NCBI GenBank assembly: GCA_017562135.1
Contig: QEYB01000003.1
Span: 682,001 to 746,000 of the forward strand
DNA from: Dipylidium caninum
Lineage: Eukaryota; Platyhelminthes; Cestoda; Cyclophyllidea; Dipylidiidae
Length of the DNA: 64,000 nt
Direction: 5' to 3'
Part shown: one piece after another, positions 46,526 to 58,143 of the stretch
Layout: the number at the start of each line of letters is the position of its first letter
Position numbering within the stretch: position 1 is the stretch's first letter
Position numbers and translations under genes: made by a program
The notes under the pieces: model-generated
Database searches by the model: none
The model's input: only the letters and a program-made list of their open reading frames with translations
What the model was told of the DNA's origin: nothing

Positions 46526-48307
46526 ATTGGGAAGTGAAGGCAGCAGAAATCCGCTATCTGATCGTACTGTTAATTTTAATTCATTCAACTAACAGGGTGT
46601 ATGAATTCATTATTTTAGACGGCCTCATTTAAGGCGAAAATCTTCAGGAAGAATCGAGACAACTCGGGTTTACGATTTACACCCACAAATATGGTAATAG
46701 AGTTTAAAATATTCACCTCGATTTACCTATTTGTGACCTGAAATTTCAGACCACGCGTATGTAGGGGACATTTGGCAGGACCTGATACCAGTTTGAACGG
46801 TAAAGTTGACTCTGCAAAGAAACCAATTCTCTCTGCGCCCGATTCTAATGAAATTGGACACCCCAATAGGGCTTCCGAAACCTCAATTTTCGACTAGTTT
46901 GACATGCTCATACAATGTCAAACTAGACAAGTTTTGCATAAACAGACCAGTTTTAGACGGGTGAGCAGAAAGAATGGTGGCCCTCTTCTCGGGCCGGGAA
47001 CACGAGGACCCTCCGCCGGTCCGATATGCTTTCCAGATTCGCCCGCGAACCGACAAATAACGCCAAATATTTGTGCCACAAGAAATGCTAACTAGACTGG
47101 TTAACCCTATAAATTTCGGTTTCAGCTTTATTTCACTGAAAGTGACAATGTGAAAAGCTACCTTGACAAGCTGTTTCAGTGAATACAGGAAAGTCCACTG
47201 CAATGAACTGGATCTCGTCAATAAATAACTTTCCATGCCATAAAGAGGAGAGCGGATAAAAAGTTAGATGGAGCATGGCATCAGTGAGTACGAGGAATAT
47301 CATATCAGCTTTCAGCAAAAACGTGGAAACCATTGGCAACTCCATCTGTTGCGAAGCCTTAGAGATAATGCTGATTCCTTCTCAGCAGGCGCCTAAAAAG
47401 AGGCAGCTGAGAGTGGCCGGAGGATGAAGGGAAGACGGAGGGAGGACCTGTGGTCGACGCCATGTGGCATACACGGATGCTTTCAGCAGTACGAAGCAAA
47501 GGTCGTTTAATCCCCCTGACAAATCAACTTTCTCGACACGGTCTCCCCGAAGTCTACATCACAATTCTAGCACCTCAAACGTTTCTTTCCCTATTCTTGA
47601 CCAAATCTTGTTCATCCTGTCAGGTGTGTAAACTGATGAGCTCAGGATTCATACGTCATTGAAAAAAGCATTTTATACCATGCCAGATAACTCGTGTTAA
47701 AGGAAACAGGGAATTGAGCACTTTCCGCACCGGTTCGACTTTGGCAGAGGCCAAAGCATCCCACTTTAATCAGTTTAGGGAAGCGCACACGTAATTAGGG
47801 TGACATAATTAGGGTTCTTCTCCTGGTCATGTTTTAGACGGCACATGATCCCAGTTAAGACAAATAAAAGTCACCTTAATGAGGAAACACCTATCTTAGA
47901 TTACGGTTTTTCTCGTTAACGATGAAACGATAAAACGTATATTTAGAGGGAATTGCTTTATGGCAAATTTTCTAATTTCCACGTTGTTCTGGGTATTCGA
48001 TAAAGTAACAAAAGTCAGGATCTATGATATAGGATATCTGCTCTGGGGTTCAAACGGAAATTTGGATGGGAGTCAAAAACATTAGCAGCGCGAACATATT
48101 TCGCCTTACGAGCATATTAAATCGAGTAGCCGAGGGGTTTTTCAAGTATGACAATAGTGAGGAAACTGTGGTTTAGTGAACTCACGGGATGTCCATATGA
48201 CATGATTGTGGGGTGGGAGGAACCCGAGACTTCCATTTAAGTGAATTTGGCTTGATTTGAATCTCTTCTCTAGACACGTAAATTTGCGGCACGCAATTAC
48301 CCGAGTG

Positions 48308-48367
48308 GCGCACGTGCGCTACAGCGCACTTTGCAGTGATTGGTTAGACGCTGCGTTGTCCAATCAC
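48308..48367. promoter_or_regulatory. E-box palindrome and paired inverted CCAAT boxes
   Basis: GCGCACGTGCGC (48308-48319) is a perfect 12-bp palindrome centred on a CACGTG E-box. It is followed by GTGATTGG (48336-48343) and its exact complement CCAATCAC (48360-48367), two CCAAT boxes facing each other 16 nt apart. This is the layout of an NF-Y dependent, possibly two-way promoter. No adjacent gene has been found. Confidence 0.4.
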
Positions 48368-49213
48368 AACCGCCCTGTAGTGTGGTGATCCACGCGCGTT
48401 CACTCAACACTAAATATTAGGGGGTTTACGAACGCTTGCCTAACTCGGCGCGTTTAGATACGGCGATACGGCTGAATTGAATAAACACGTGTTCGATATC
48501 AGATCGTCTTACCAGCATATCTGGTGTTAAAACGTAGGAGGGCCACATGGCATTTTAGGGCTGCATTTCGTTCTCCATTTTTTATCCAAAGCTATTCTAC
48601 AGAAAAGGGTATTTTTTAGCTTAAAATTTTCGACCTTCTGCAGGGTGGATCGCAGCGCATATTAGAAGCCACAGTAGATAGAATAAAGACGCAGGCTACG
48701 ACAGAATGAATTCGTTGTACTTTCACAGCAGAGGGTTAGTAAATGATGGCTGGGCAATAGACAGACCTGCATTGCTATTTGAAAGTGCTGAGCTTTATAG
48801 CATTTACTTTACTGTATACTATCTGCACTACTGTTTGCAGTATTTCAATGTTCTCTGTATAAAGTTGCTCGATCAACAAGTCGAGTGGCCATCACAATAT
48901 TTGCTGTTGACGGCATCTATGCTAACTGTTTAGGCACATACGTTTTCAAATGTTTATTTAGTTAACTTATAATGTGAGAACGAAGCTTACCCTATCCTTA
49001 CGCCCATGATGGCCAAAGGTTGTTTGAAAGTCTTTTATTATTTTCTTAAACTTAGTGAAATTTGTTCTGAGCGAAAGTGACTCTCAGGAAAGACAGGACC
49101 TATACTCGAACGTGAAGGAGATATTTCATTATGCTTGAAATGGAGAAACGTGATGATAGGAAAGGGAAAAATGCGTGATAGATGCATAATATGACAATTA
49201 ATTGAATCACTAC

Positions 49214-49451
49214 CAGGGCGAAGCAGCTGTCTCACGCGCGAAATCTCGGCCGTCTGATCCAGCAGCCTGTTGTCACGTAGACGCTGTTGAGCCATGATGC
49301 AGCTGATGATTTGCGACACAGGCGCCACCCCGCCCCGACTGGTCTGACACGCGTCGCGTTGACCCCGCAGATTCGCACTGACCTCTTCTGAGCAGGCCTC
49401 GAAACCGATTGTATCTTTGACCCACTTTTTGCGCTTTGGTGCCTTTCGCAA
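49214..49451 (-). CDS. Possible exon, unrecognised basic helical protein
   Basis: A minus-strand open frame reads RKAPKRKKWVKDTIGFEACS and then a Gln/Arg/Leu-rich helix (IMAQQRLRDNRLLDQTAEIS). It can end at a donor CCTG|GTAGTG at 49214. The composition is protein-like. A second overlapping frame on the same strand (49480-49232) is also open, which weakens the call. No family is recognised and no partner exon was found. Confidence 0.28.
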
Positions 49452-49599
49452 TCGGACGAGAGGGTGGCGTGCTGCGGCACTTGGACACCTCAGTCAAAAT
49501 CATTTAAGATCTTAGACAAAAGGGAAGCAAGAACCCTTGAACTTGAAATGCTAAACGAATTGTTACAAACCTGAATAGTATCGAACACACAAGTTGGGA

Positions 49600-49612
49600 G
49601 GGGGGGGGGGGG
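49600..49612. repeat. Poly-G run (G13)
   Basis: Thirteen consecutive G residues after GTTGGGA. The run could form a G-quadruplex, and its length may be imprecise. Confidence 0.85.
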
Positions 49613-52600
49613 AGAAAAGACTAGTGTTTTAATGGTGAAACGATTTCAAAGAGGATTGGGGTTGCATGAGATCCCAATCCACAGCCTCTCAGACTCTATC
49701 GCGCCCCTGCATGGTAACAGCGCGTAGCGAAAGAAGTCGGAGCAAGCCTCTGTCTAATGGTGACCAACTCGATGGGATCGTGTCCCCGAGAACTTCTCAA
49801 AGCAGTGAAACTACTGCCTAGGCACTGCACAAGTTGTGGTCAACCACTGAGACTGGCCTCCACATCAGTTGGGCTGTTGCTTCAGGGCTAATGCAATTTT
49901 CTGGTAAGACCGCCATCTGCCAGACTTGCAAAACCACCTCACACTTCCATGTTTTCACTTTAACGTGTAGGCAGTACGCGGTTAAAAAATGGCTGCCACG
50001 CCTTTGGTCATTTAGACGACTGCTGTTAATGCAAACTTTGCTTTGGGAAATCTACCAACCGTGCTGATGATAAGTCTGACTAGGTTAACTTAAGATGAAA
50101 ATGTCTTTAGCCTCAACTCCACACTTAAGTCTCAGGGAAGACACCAGTTGGCGAAGTATGGAGCTGCCAGGACCATGAATGGGCAAGATATCGCCGACGA
50201 GGGTAGCGTTTTACACTTTCAGCACTATAGTGTCTGGCATTGTGATAACCATTGGTTACTTGCCAACATGTTGTCAGAAAAGTGGTGAATCCTACGGTAG
50301 TCGTGGAAGGAGATGCATAGAATTTTTATGGTCCCTTATTCGCCCTGCGTGGCTGTCTTAAGATCATCGAGAAAAATGGTATCTCCTGCCTCAGTCCAGA
50401 GAGCGCACTCGTGGAGTTCGTAAAATGGCCCGTGCAGGTGGGGCACAAGGCGGGCCGGACCCGACGCAGCGCGAGCGGTAGAGCGTAGGGTCGCTCGCCA
50501 CATCAAAGGAGCATCGGACATTGTGCATGCTCGAGTCTGCCCACATTTGTGGAAAGTGAGTTCTCTCGGGCACGCTCCTGGATTGTGTCGGGTCCAGTCC
50601 ATCTGAGGCGTCACCACAAATAGAAAGCACAAAAGTCACGCCTCTTCGCGTGGAGGAAGGAGAAACTGAGATGGAGGCGGTATTCATCTTCGGTGAGGTG
50701 CTCCACCGTCGATGCGGCGGCCCACAGTCTCACAGTGCCGCAGCCCTCCATTCTCCCCTCCTTCCATCATATCAGATGTCTCACTAAATAGTATCTTGTT
50801 ACCGCGTCAACATGCCTCCTGCGGTGCCATTCGCAGTTGACTTAGAATAAGGCCTCTGCCTGCACCGTCCGCCGCTGGAAGGGAGGGTCACGGGTGGCCG
50901 GCATGCTTCCTGTCCACAAGCATGTCTGGGCAAATGCCGACCAATAAGAAGCTACTTTACACCGGTAAAAACCAAGGTTTACCCCGTGCAAAGCGATCTC
51001 GTAGCACACTGACTGAAAGGAGTGGGTATGCGGGGGCCAGTGCGATGAGACGACTAATGGTTGTTCAGCCGACCTGTTGGTCACTCGAGTGGTCGGGCAG
51101 CTCAAAAAGCAGAGTTAATGAGCGTCTGGCCGCCCCACTGCCACCTGCCAGCCAGTGCGTCGGAAACCACAAATTGAACACGTCGATACTTCTCCAGCTC
51201 CTTTTAGAGCCACATGTCAACTTGGCGATCCCTTCGACAGAATAATAATAACCGCACTTTGAAAGTTACAAGAACTTCCTCGACAGTGATTCCTTCAAAG
51301 TAAAAGAAGTTCACAAATTAACATCCGATTTGATGCGATTAGGCTATTACGTCTTCTCCAACACAATCCCGTCCGCCAGTCGGCCCCCTCGAGGCGTGCG
51401 TGCGGGGCCGGGGGCGGGGTAAGAGAGGCGGGCGAAGGCGGAACACTTTTGCCGAGCGCTGCACTAGCAATTCAGCAGGTTACTCTCATTCAGCCGAGGA
51501 GTTGCGGCTAGCTGTTTAGCATGTAAATTCAAATTTCGATGAGCTCCCATCCGACTCCGAACTATCTTCGTGCTCGCAAAGTTTCCAAGCCAGCTAACAT
51601 TGTGTTTTAGTGAAAAGAAGACCGAATTTGCACCATCCCCGAGGCCACAGTTCAACACTTTCGGGTACTATTACGCTATAAATTTTTATGTTCTTAGTGT
51701 GCCTGCATTACGTCGAGGCACTTAGATGCTCCCGCTCACAGCGGGGAGGAACGCCTGTATGACATCATAATAGTTTAATGTCATTTTGGGAGGTCGAAAA
51801 CTACACACAGCCGTCAGGATGGCATGCGAAACAGGCGTGTGAGAGAGGAATGGAGGCCGGGCGAAAGGGCGGACGAGGGGGCAGGCCAATCGCATCGACA
51901 GTACCGACGTATCGTATTTCCTGAGTGAGGTGGGGGCGAGGGGTGGAGGGGAGGCGGTGCATACGACATCCCCGCTAGTCCCGTGGCACCCGAGGGAATC
52001 CCAACCGTTCCTCCCTCCTCCTTCTCCACCTGCCCCTTCGCCTTCCCCTTCCCTTCCGTCCCCTCAGCCCACTACACCAGTCCTTGCCTCCTTCATGGTC
52101 ATCGAAGTTGATGTCATTCTGCATTCACCTGCTTGTCAGGGTGCGTTCTGATGCCCATAAGCCCTTCCCCGTAAATCAAAGGACCCACATTCTCCCTTTT
52201 AAGTGAGCACGAGAAGCGGATCACAAGTATCTATCCGAATTACTACATCGCCTTTTTGACTGCTCCTTCCTCTTTCGCTTGACAGCAGTGCAAAGATAGA
52301 ATGGCGATCAAAGGTGGCATTGAGGTATTAAATGCTCATTCACTCGGAAGGGGGGAGAGTGAGGTAAAAATAAAAATAAAACGTTGGCACTTGCACTTCT
52401 AACCCTACAACATTGCGAATCCAATCCCCTCAGACGCCTTGTGTGTAAAGATTTGCGGCCCATTGGTCTTCTTGTCTAATTACGAGCAAGCCACCCCAGC
52501 AAACAACCGTGCAGCCATCCGGTAGAGGGACAAAAATGCACCAATTTTTTGACCGCCCCGCACCAGCTTCCTGCACCACTGACATATAAAAAACACACAG

Positions 52601-53168
52601 TCTTAATTCCTGAGGTCATTGTCTTGGGACACTTTTCTCATTCTCTTCGCTGCTATAGCTTTGCTGGTGGTACCTCGCCATGTGGAAGGGAGATGGGGAA
52701 AGACGCGACTCTGCAAATATTCAGGGGAGAGGCAGTGAGGAAGAATGGCCAAAAAATGATCATTTCCGTTCATTAGTACGAAGAGAAGATGAAGAACACG
52801 AGGTTGGAGCAGGAGATAGGCGCGGGTGGAGGCCGAGAGTGGAGCGAAAGAGCCAGCAGCACACACATCCCTCATTGTGATTAATGAATGGCAATGAAAC
52901 TTCCTCCCTCCCTCCTTCTCCTCGCTCTCCCTCTAGGCGTGGGAAAGTGGATGCGCCTAGGCAGGAGACAGAGGACCAAGTCAATGTGTGTTTGTCAGAT
53001 TTTGTCCTAACCTTCACCAGGAAGGCGTGGTAATGTAATGTCAACGCCATTGCTGACTGCAACAGCGGTCGTAATTAATTCCTAAGCCCAAAATAATCAG
53101 CATTTGACGGGTTGGGCGTTCATTCAGATCCCACAGAGCTTACCACATGGGTGCAACATCAGTCGAGG

Positions 53169-53498
53169 TTAGTTTGTTCTGTTGAATTGCCTCATAGGAA
53201 ATGATGCGCCACCCGAGGATGAACGTCCGGAGGACGGCGAGGCAGCCCGGAGCCTGTGTTGATCGTCCCAAATCCAGTTGGGGCTCACCGCGGCGTATGA
53301 GTGAGCGCAGTGCAGCTTTGCCACGATCTCCACGGAGCGATTGCTGTAATGGCGAACAAAGGTGAAAGGAGACCAAAATCCAAGCTTGTGTTTTGCATTT
53401 TTCCTCTTTTCAACCAGTGTGCCTTCATATATAGCCGTGCTCGGACAAGGCGGTACAAAGGTCTGCTGGAGGTCTGATGGAGCATAGTAGTTAGACAT
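53169..53498 (-). CDS. Hypothetical 109-residue open frame
   Basis: An uninterrupted minus-strand frame runs from an ATG at 53498 to TAA at 53169. It begins MSNYYAPSDLQQTFVPPCPS and has a central aromatic patch (FWSPFTFVRHYSNRSVEIV) and a Ser/Arg/Gly-rich end. It has no signal peptide, membrane segment or known motif. It could be a small single-exon gene, an exon of a larger gene, or chance. Nothing nearby supports it apart from its length and an ordinary codon mix. Confidence 0.28.
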   Translation of the reverse strand: MSNYYAPSDLQQTFVPPCPSTAIYEGTLVEKRKNAKHKLGFWSPFTFVRHYSNRSVEIVAKLHCAHSYAAVSPNWIWDDQHRLRAASPSSGRSSSGGASFPMRQFNRTN

Positions 53499-54511
53499 TA
53501 CGCAACAATTGACGTCTCCAGAGGAGGAAAAACTTACTCTAATGAAAAGCAGTTTTGTGATTCAAGATAAATGATATCGAAAGCAGAGGTGCGGGAGTGT
53601 GTGAAGTAACACATTTATAGATCTTTTGAGAATGCGACGGAAACCCTACCGTGGGATTTGCTTAAGCTGATAGATAACTGATACTATTCTTCGGGGATCT
53701 ACAGAAGCGGGTGGGGTTGTCCACCAGGCTTACACTGGAACCCTTGTGAAATATAAATGCAGCGATAGAGATTTTGATTTCAAAAAACAAGATAAGTGCT
53801 ATAAACAAGAGTAAAAACTTGTTGTTACACGACAAAGATTCGTCTTCTAGTGTAGAGTGATAGTGCAGTGGACGAACGAAAAGTAGGCGTTAACAAATTC
53901 TATAGGCAGCCCCCACAATAGAGATCTAGATCAAAAAGTGGCTCTCTACGTCAGAACGAAGCACACGATAACTTGATAAGCTTATGAACATTTCGTTATT
54001 GGTCATTGTGGAAAGGCTGGGAAGAGTAAGACCAGGCACAGGCGCCATTTCGATATCTTAGTGATAAAACTCTCCGTATCTAAGAGTTAACGGCAAACAA
54101 CTCTTATGCGCAATGTTTATCGTCTTTAAGCATAATGCATGACCAAAATTGTAATGGGACGACATGCGTTTCTAAAAATATATGTGAGCGATATGCCTTA
54201 AATGACCCGCATAGATGTTTAGGCAAGCCTTAGCCCCATTAACAAAGTATCCAAGCATATACATGACTCTTTATAAGACGAATATAATGAGGTGCCTTTA
54301 AATGAAATTTTGAGGTCTCATACCAAATACTTAGGTCGCGACATTATTCGCCAATCAGGATTGAGTATTGGCTTTTGTCTCCGAATCACAACTTCCGTGC
54401 TTGGGTTTCACGTCTGGTCCGGGATTTGTTGTGCAATCGAGCGCTTCTCTTGGGTGATAAGATAATAATGTCCATTGTAATTTTAATCATTCAATCATTT
54501 GTTATACGCAG

Positions 54512-55744
54512 GCACCAGACTTAGTTTGCAACTCGGAGGAGTTTCTATGCAAAACATGTGGCAATTTGTGAGTGTGCCTTTTCTGATGTAATTTATTTAG
54601 GTACTCGAATCCCCATACTTTATCCTGTGGGCATACCTTTTGTTTACACCCATGCATCATACCTCGCGCACCTGCCTACACTGAAATAGCGTGTCCTTCG
54701 TGCAAACGTGTTACAAAAGCTGCTGAATTATTGTCGGAAGACCGGCTGGCTGAAAGAGTATCTGCGTACAAATTGCTCAGCAACACCACACCGTGTTCAT
54801 CCTGCTTAAATTGTGGGCTCCGTTGCGATGGATGCCGAACATGCAGCCACTGTAATAAATATTTGTGTGTCAAATGCATAAAGTCACATAACGAATTGGT
54901 GAGAACCTTATAATTTCCACTAGATGAGTGCCTCATTAACATCCCTTTTTGTAGCTTATTGCACGTCGTTAATATGTTTGAAAAGCTTGGTTTCGTCCAA
55001 TGAAATAGCTTCTGATTGTTTTTTTGGATTAGTATTCCTCCGTTTTGCTAAGTCGTCTACTGGGGTTACAAATAAAGTATAAACGAATACGGACTCGTCT
55101 CGGAGCGAATCAAAGTGGCGTAAATGAAGGCGTGGAAGCTGGGATTAACAGTCTGCGGGCGGCCATTGAAAGTGCCCTTTTGAGAGCTGAAATTTTCATC
55201 GATTCACTGGAAGCCCTAGTCAGTGAATCCCAAAGCCACCATATGGAAAATTCCTCCGATTTCCTAGACATGGTTCATTCTCTCACTTCACAGGAATCAA
55301 CTTCGGAAGTGAGAAGTTTTCATAAACTATGACGTTTTTTATTGTTGCTTCATTGCCTTAGTTGCCTGTATCCACCCATTTTAACATGTGTTAGAGCGTT
55401 ACTGGTTGTGCCAAATTATGTAGATCTCCATAGTATCCGTTTTGAGGCATCAGATACAATTTTAATTGCCCACTACAATTAGCATCGCATCAATAATCAT
55501 GCTATAGGAGTGAGGATAAAATATAATAACAATAATAATTTCTATTATCATAAATTTCGTATTTTAGTTCAAAGATGAGAATAAAAGAGTTGGGCAGGTT
55601 TACGACCTAATGAGCTCTGGAGCATGCGCAGATTCAACGAGCATTGCAGAACTTAATCCATTAACTACAATTGATTCTAATAAAACGCGGATCGACTCAG
55701 AAACTACATCCATCTCAGGGCAAGTTTTTTGCGATGCTGTTTGA
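54512..55744 (+). CDS. RING-finger protein with B-box-like zinc region (5' end not found)
   Basis: Exons 54512-54567, 54601-54898, 55033-55308 and 55568-55744 join in phase; the first recognised intron is 33 nt. The RING runs over the first two exons: CKTC, then SCGHTFC..C and CPSC, so C-x2-C, C-x-H-x2-C and C-x2-C pairs, with Cys-x3-Cys where C-x2-C is usual. A second cysteine array follows (CSSC, CGLRC, CRTCSHC, CVKC, then His), like a B-box. After it come helical segments (GINSLRAAIESALLRAEIF, FLDMVHSLTS) that could form a coiled coil, and a Ser/Thr-rich end. The layout RING, B-box-like, coiled coil suggests a TRIM-type E3 ubiquitin ligase of about 268+ residues, without a clear C-terminal substrate domain. 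The first exon opens at an acceptor with no ATG, so the start exon is upstream and not identified. Confidence 0.75.
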
Positions 55745-56862
55745 CACGTTTTCTTTATAATGTTTCACACACCGTATTCTATAGCAACATGCGCGCAGCT
55801 TTCTAACATTTTAAGAGTGTTACTTAGAATAGACATTGCTGGAGGATATGGTATGAATTGTGTTTCATTTCTATGCCTATTATTTCTGTGATCACTCGTA
55901 GGAAATAAGCAAGAGGGGCACATTTGACCCTGAACAAAAATTGATAGGATTCATAATCGTTGGTCACATCAGAGAAGCTGAAGATGTCAGAATTTAGTGA
56001 TTACGATTAATTGCCTGTATTTGATAAATAGATACTAGGTTCTTTGCAGCATTCACAATCCTGTCTAACTCGGAATAAGGCGGATTGAGAAGTGAACCTA
56101 TGAAGAAGTGGCTGACAACTATTTTTTGTACCATACCTCATGTGCGCAAAGGCGATGAAGCGCCGTGGTCTTGCGTAAACGGAGTATAATAAACGTTATT
56201 GTAAATAGTCAGGTGAGACGTGACTATGAAGATGGCGTTGGAGACTCAACCTGAAAGCAATCTGCGTCGAGTCTTGTCACTTAACAATAGTGGATCAAGG
56301 TGGCACTACGTTAAGGTTAATGCAGACTTATCTGCAAATAGGTTGAGGTGGTCTTAATGGAGTATACGTTAGGATTGAAGCTTTTTGAGGCCTGTAGTGC
56401 AGCCGTTGCTTGCTAAGGCGTTGCACTCCATCTGATAAATTCTGGGAATTGTCTTACATTTTAGTAAAAACATGCACGAATAAATAAATTAGTTGTGAAG
56501 TCCTGGGGAGAGGCCTGACAAATCAGCAAAACGCTGGCTTTACGGAGATTTGTAAAAACTGTGGGACAAGCCGTGTTGCAACATTGATTGGCAATGTGGG
56601 GAACTGTATAAGTCGAGAATGCTTCTAGCTAAGAAACAGAGAGGTTGAGAACTAGACAAGAAGGCCCGAAGTAACATCACATTGGCGGGGGACAAGGGGC
56701 TCAAGTAGGTCTGAGAAAGGGGAGATTGCCTTTGTTACTACTTAGCGTAGGATCAGTGGATGGTAGCATTAAAGTGCTTCGTTTGAGGAAATGACAAAAT
56801 GGGGCAGAAATCGTCTGTGTCCACTCTGCTAATCGTGGTCCACGCTTCTTTTTTCCATTCAA
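55745..56862. other. Intergenic, RING gene to RRM gene
   Basis: No coding frame of note. The stretch should hold the 3' end of the RING gene and the promoter of the RRM gene. It is AT-rich with no repeat that stands out. Confidence 0.45.
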
Positions 56863-57204
56863 ATGGGATTCGTCTGCAGGAAAGTGACGGGTTTTTCGCG
56901 AGTCGAAGCTACGCAGAAGGTGGCACCCAAGGCCAAAAGCAACTGCGTCTATTACCAAGTACTCTCGAAGAAATCGAAAGCTGCACCTCCTTCTGACGAT
57001 GCTGTTAAAACCCACTTTCGACAATTCGGCAATATTTTGACATTTTACCAGGAGCCTAAGAAAAATTATGGATATGTGGTGTTTTGGACCCTGGCGGAGG
57101 CACAGAGAGCTTTGTCTGTACCGGAACACGTTGTAGATGCGTGTGGCCTGAAACTAATCCCCGCGAGTAGAAACTTATCCCTTGAAATCCCAAGGCGATA
57201 CTAA
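56863..57204 (+). CDS. Small single-exon RRM protein
   Basis: One uninterrupted frame of 113 residues runs from ATG 56863 to TAA 57204, with AATAAA 36 nt further on. The core looks like an RNA recognition motif: a strand CVYYQVLSKK, helix DAVKTHFRQFGNILTFYQE, RNP1-like KKNYGYVVFWT, and a second helix AEAQRALSVPEHV. The loop between strand one and helix one is Lys/Pro rich. The protein ends soon after the domain in LEIPRRY. RRM proteins bind RNA; the target cannot be told. Flanking genes are rich in introns, so the absence of introns suggests retrocopy origin, or this may be the last exon of a longer gene. The overlapping 142-codon minus-strand frame is a shadow. Confidence 0.66.
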   Translation: MGFVCRKVTGFSRVEATQKVAPKAKSNCVYYQVLSKKSKAAPPSDDAVKTHFRQFGNILTFYQEPKKNYGYVVFWTLAEAQRALSVPEHVVDACGLKLIPASRNLSLEIPRRY

Positions 57205-57239
57205 CTTTCTGTCTAAAGAGTCAACTTGTAGGTTTGTTG

Positions 57240-57245
57240 AATAAA
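57240..57245 (+). terminator. Polyadenylation signal AATAAA
   Basis: AATAAA lies 36 nt after the RRM gene stop, which supports the gene ending there. Confidence 0.6.
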
Positions 57246-57525
57246 GCTATTTCATAATGCCGTTCGTGCCACTTGCGTTGTCAGGGTTGTTGGTGACCGC
57301 GCTCTCTCTCCCAGACTTCATGCCATGGTGGTGGAGGGTAGATCATAGCACCAATGACACTTCGCGACGGACATTGGCAGGTGTTGGTTGGGATGCGGTG
57401 GGAGAGCGACAAGAGCGAGAACCGAGTGAATTTGCGCACTGCGTGTTCAGAATACATCCTGTCTGACGAATTCAACTTTACTATAATTTATGTTACCGTC
57501 CAGTTGAGAAGGTTAACTCGTCGAG

Positions 57526-57551
57526 GTGATCGAATGTAGTGATCGAATGTA
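57526..57551. repeat. 13-bp tandem duplication
   Basis: GTGATCGAATGTA occurs twice in perfect head-to-tail copies (57526-57538 and 57539-57551). It looks like a recent slippage duplication. Confidence 0.85.
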
Positions 57552-58143
57552 GATGGTTGTAAGAATTCTAACGTGTGGTGTTTTCGCGTGTTGTCATTAT
57601 AGGATAAGGCGAGGAATGTTGTCTTTTTTAATCGCGATGGTTCACTAACCCTGCCCACCTAATGCGAACTCCTTGGCATATGATAATGTGTCTTAGCTGT
57701 CTTTTGGCGTGGATACCTTGATGTTGTGAGAAGTCTTTTTGAGACGATGAGCACCGTCCAGGTCGTACCGTGGTTGATCGACCTTGAACCTAAACTGTCT
57801 CACTGAGGCGGCCCTATTATTCTTGCCTTACTCAGTGGAGTGTTCACTGTGCGGTTCCTTGGCAAAAGGTTCGAGGTTATTTTTGCATCATTTTCTGGTA
57901 TCAAGGTGAATGGATATACTAGATCCCGGGATAACATGGTCGATGAAAAGGTTACTGCAAAGTACCTCGCTAATTTGGTTATCTGATTCTTTGGTCCGTA
58001 CCTGAACTGGATGAGGAAATATTTTAGGCTGCGGATAAATCAGTTTTTTTTATAATTCTAGGCCTCGGTAACTTCGAGGAAGGTAATGGCACGTGGTTAG
58101 GTGGTAGGATATATTTGTTACTTTCTTCCTCTATCGGTTACAG

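Larger units (their letters stand above)
45458..54511. other. Sparse region, no firm gene
   Basis: Apart from the weak exons and promoter-like islands listed separately, I support no gene in these 9 kb. CpG-rich patches occur near 50.43-50.48 kb and 51.38-51.46 kb, the latter with GGGGCCGGGGGCGGGG. Exon-like minus-strand frames near 46883-47345 are hydrophobic and ambiguous. The region probably holds Iroquois upstream regulatory DNA; that is an inference from its position. Confidence 0.35.

Noticed and set aside
47780..47820. Repeated TAATTAGGG resembling telomere units
   Set aside because: Only two imperfectly spaced copies; no array, so chance is sufficient.
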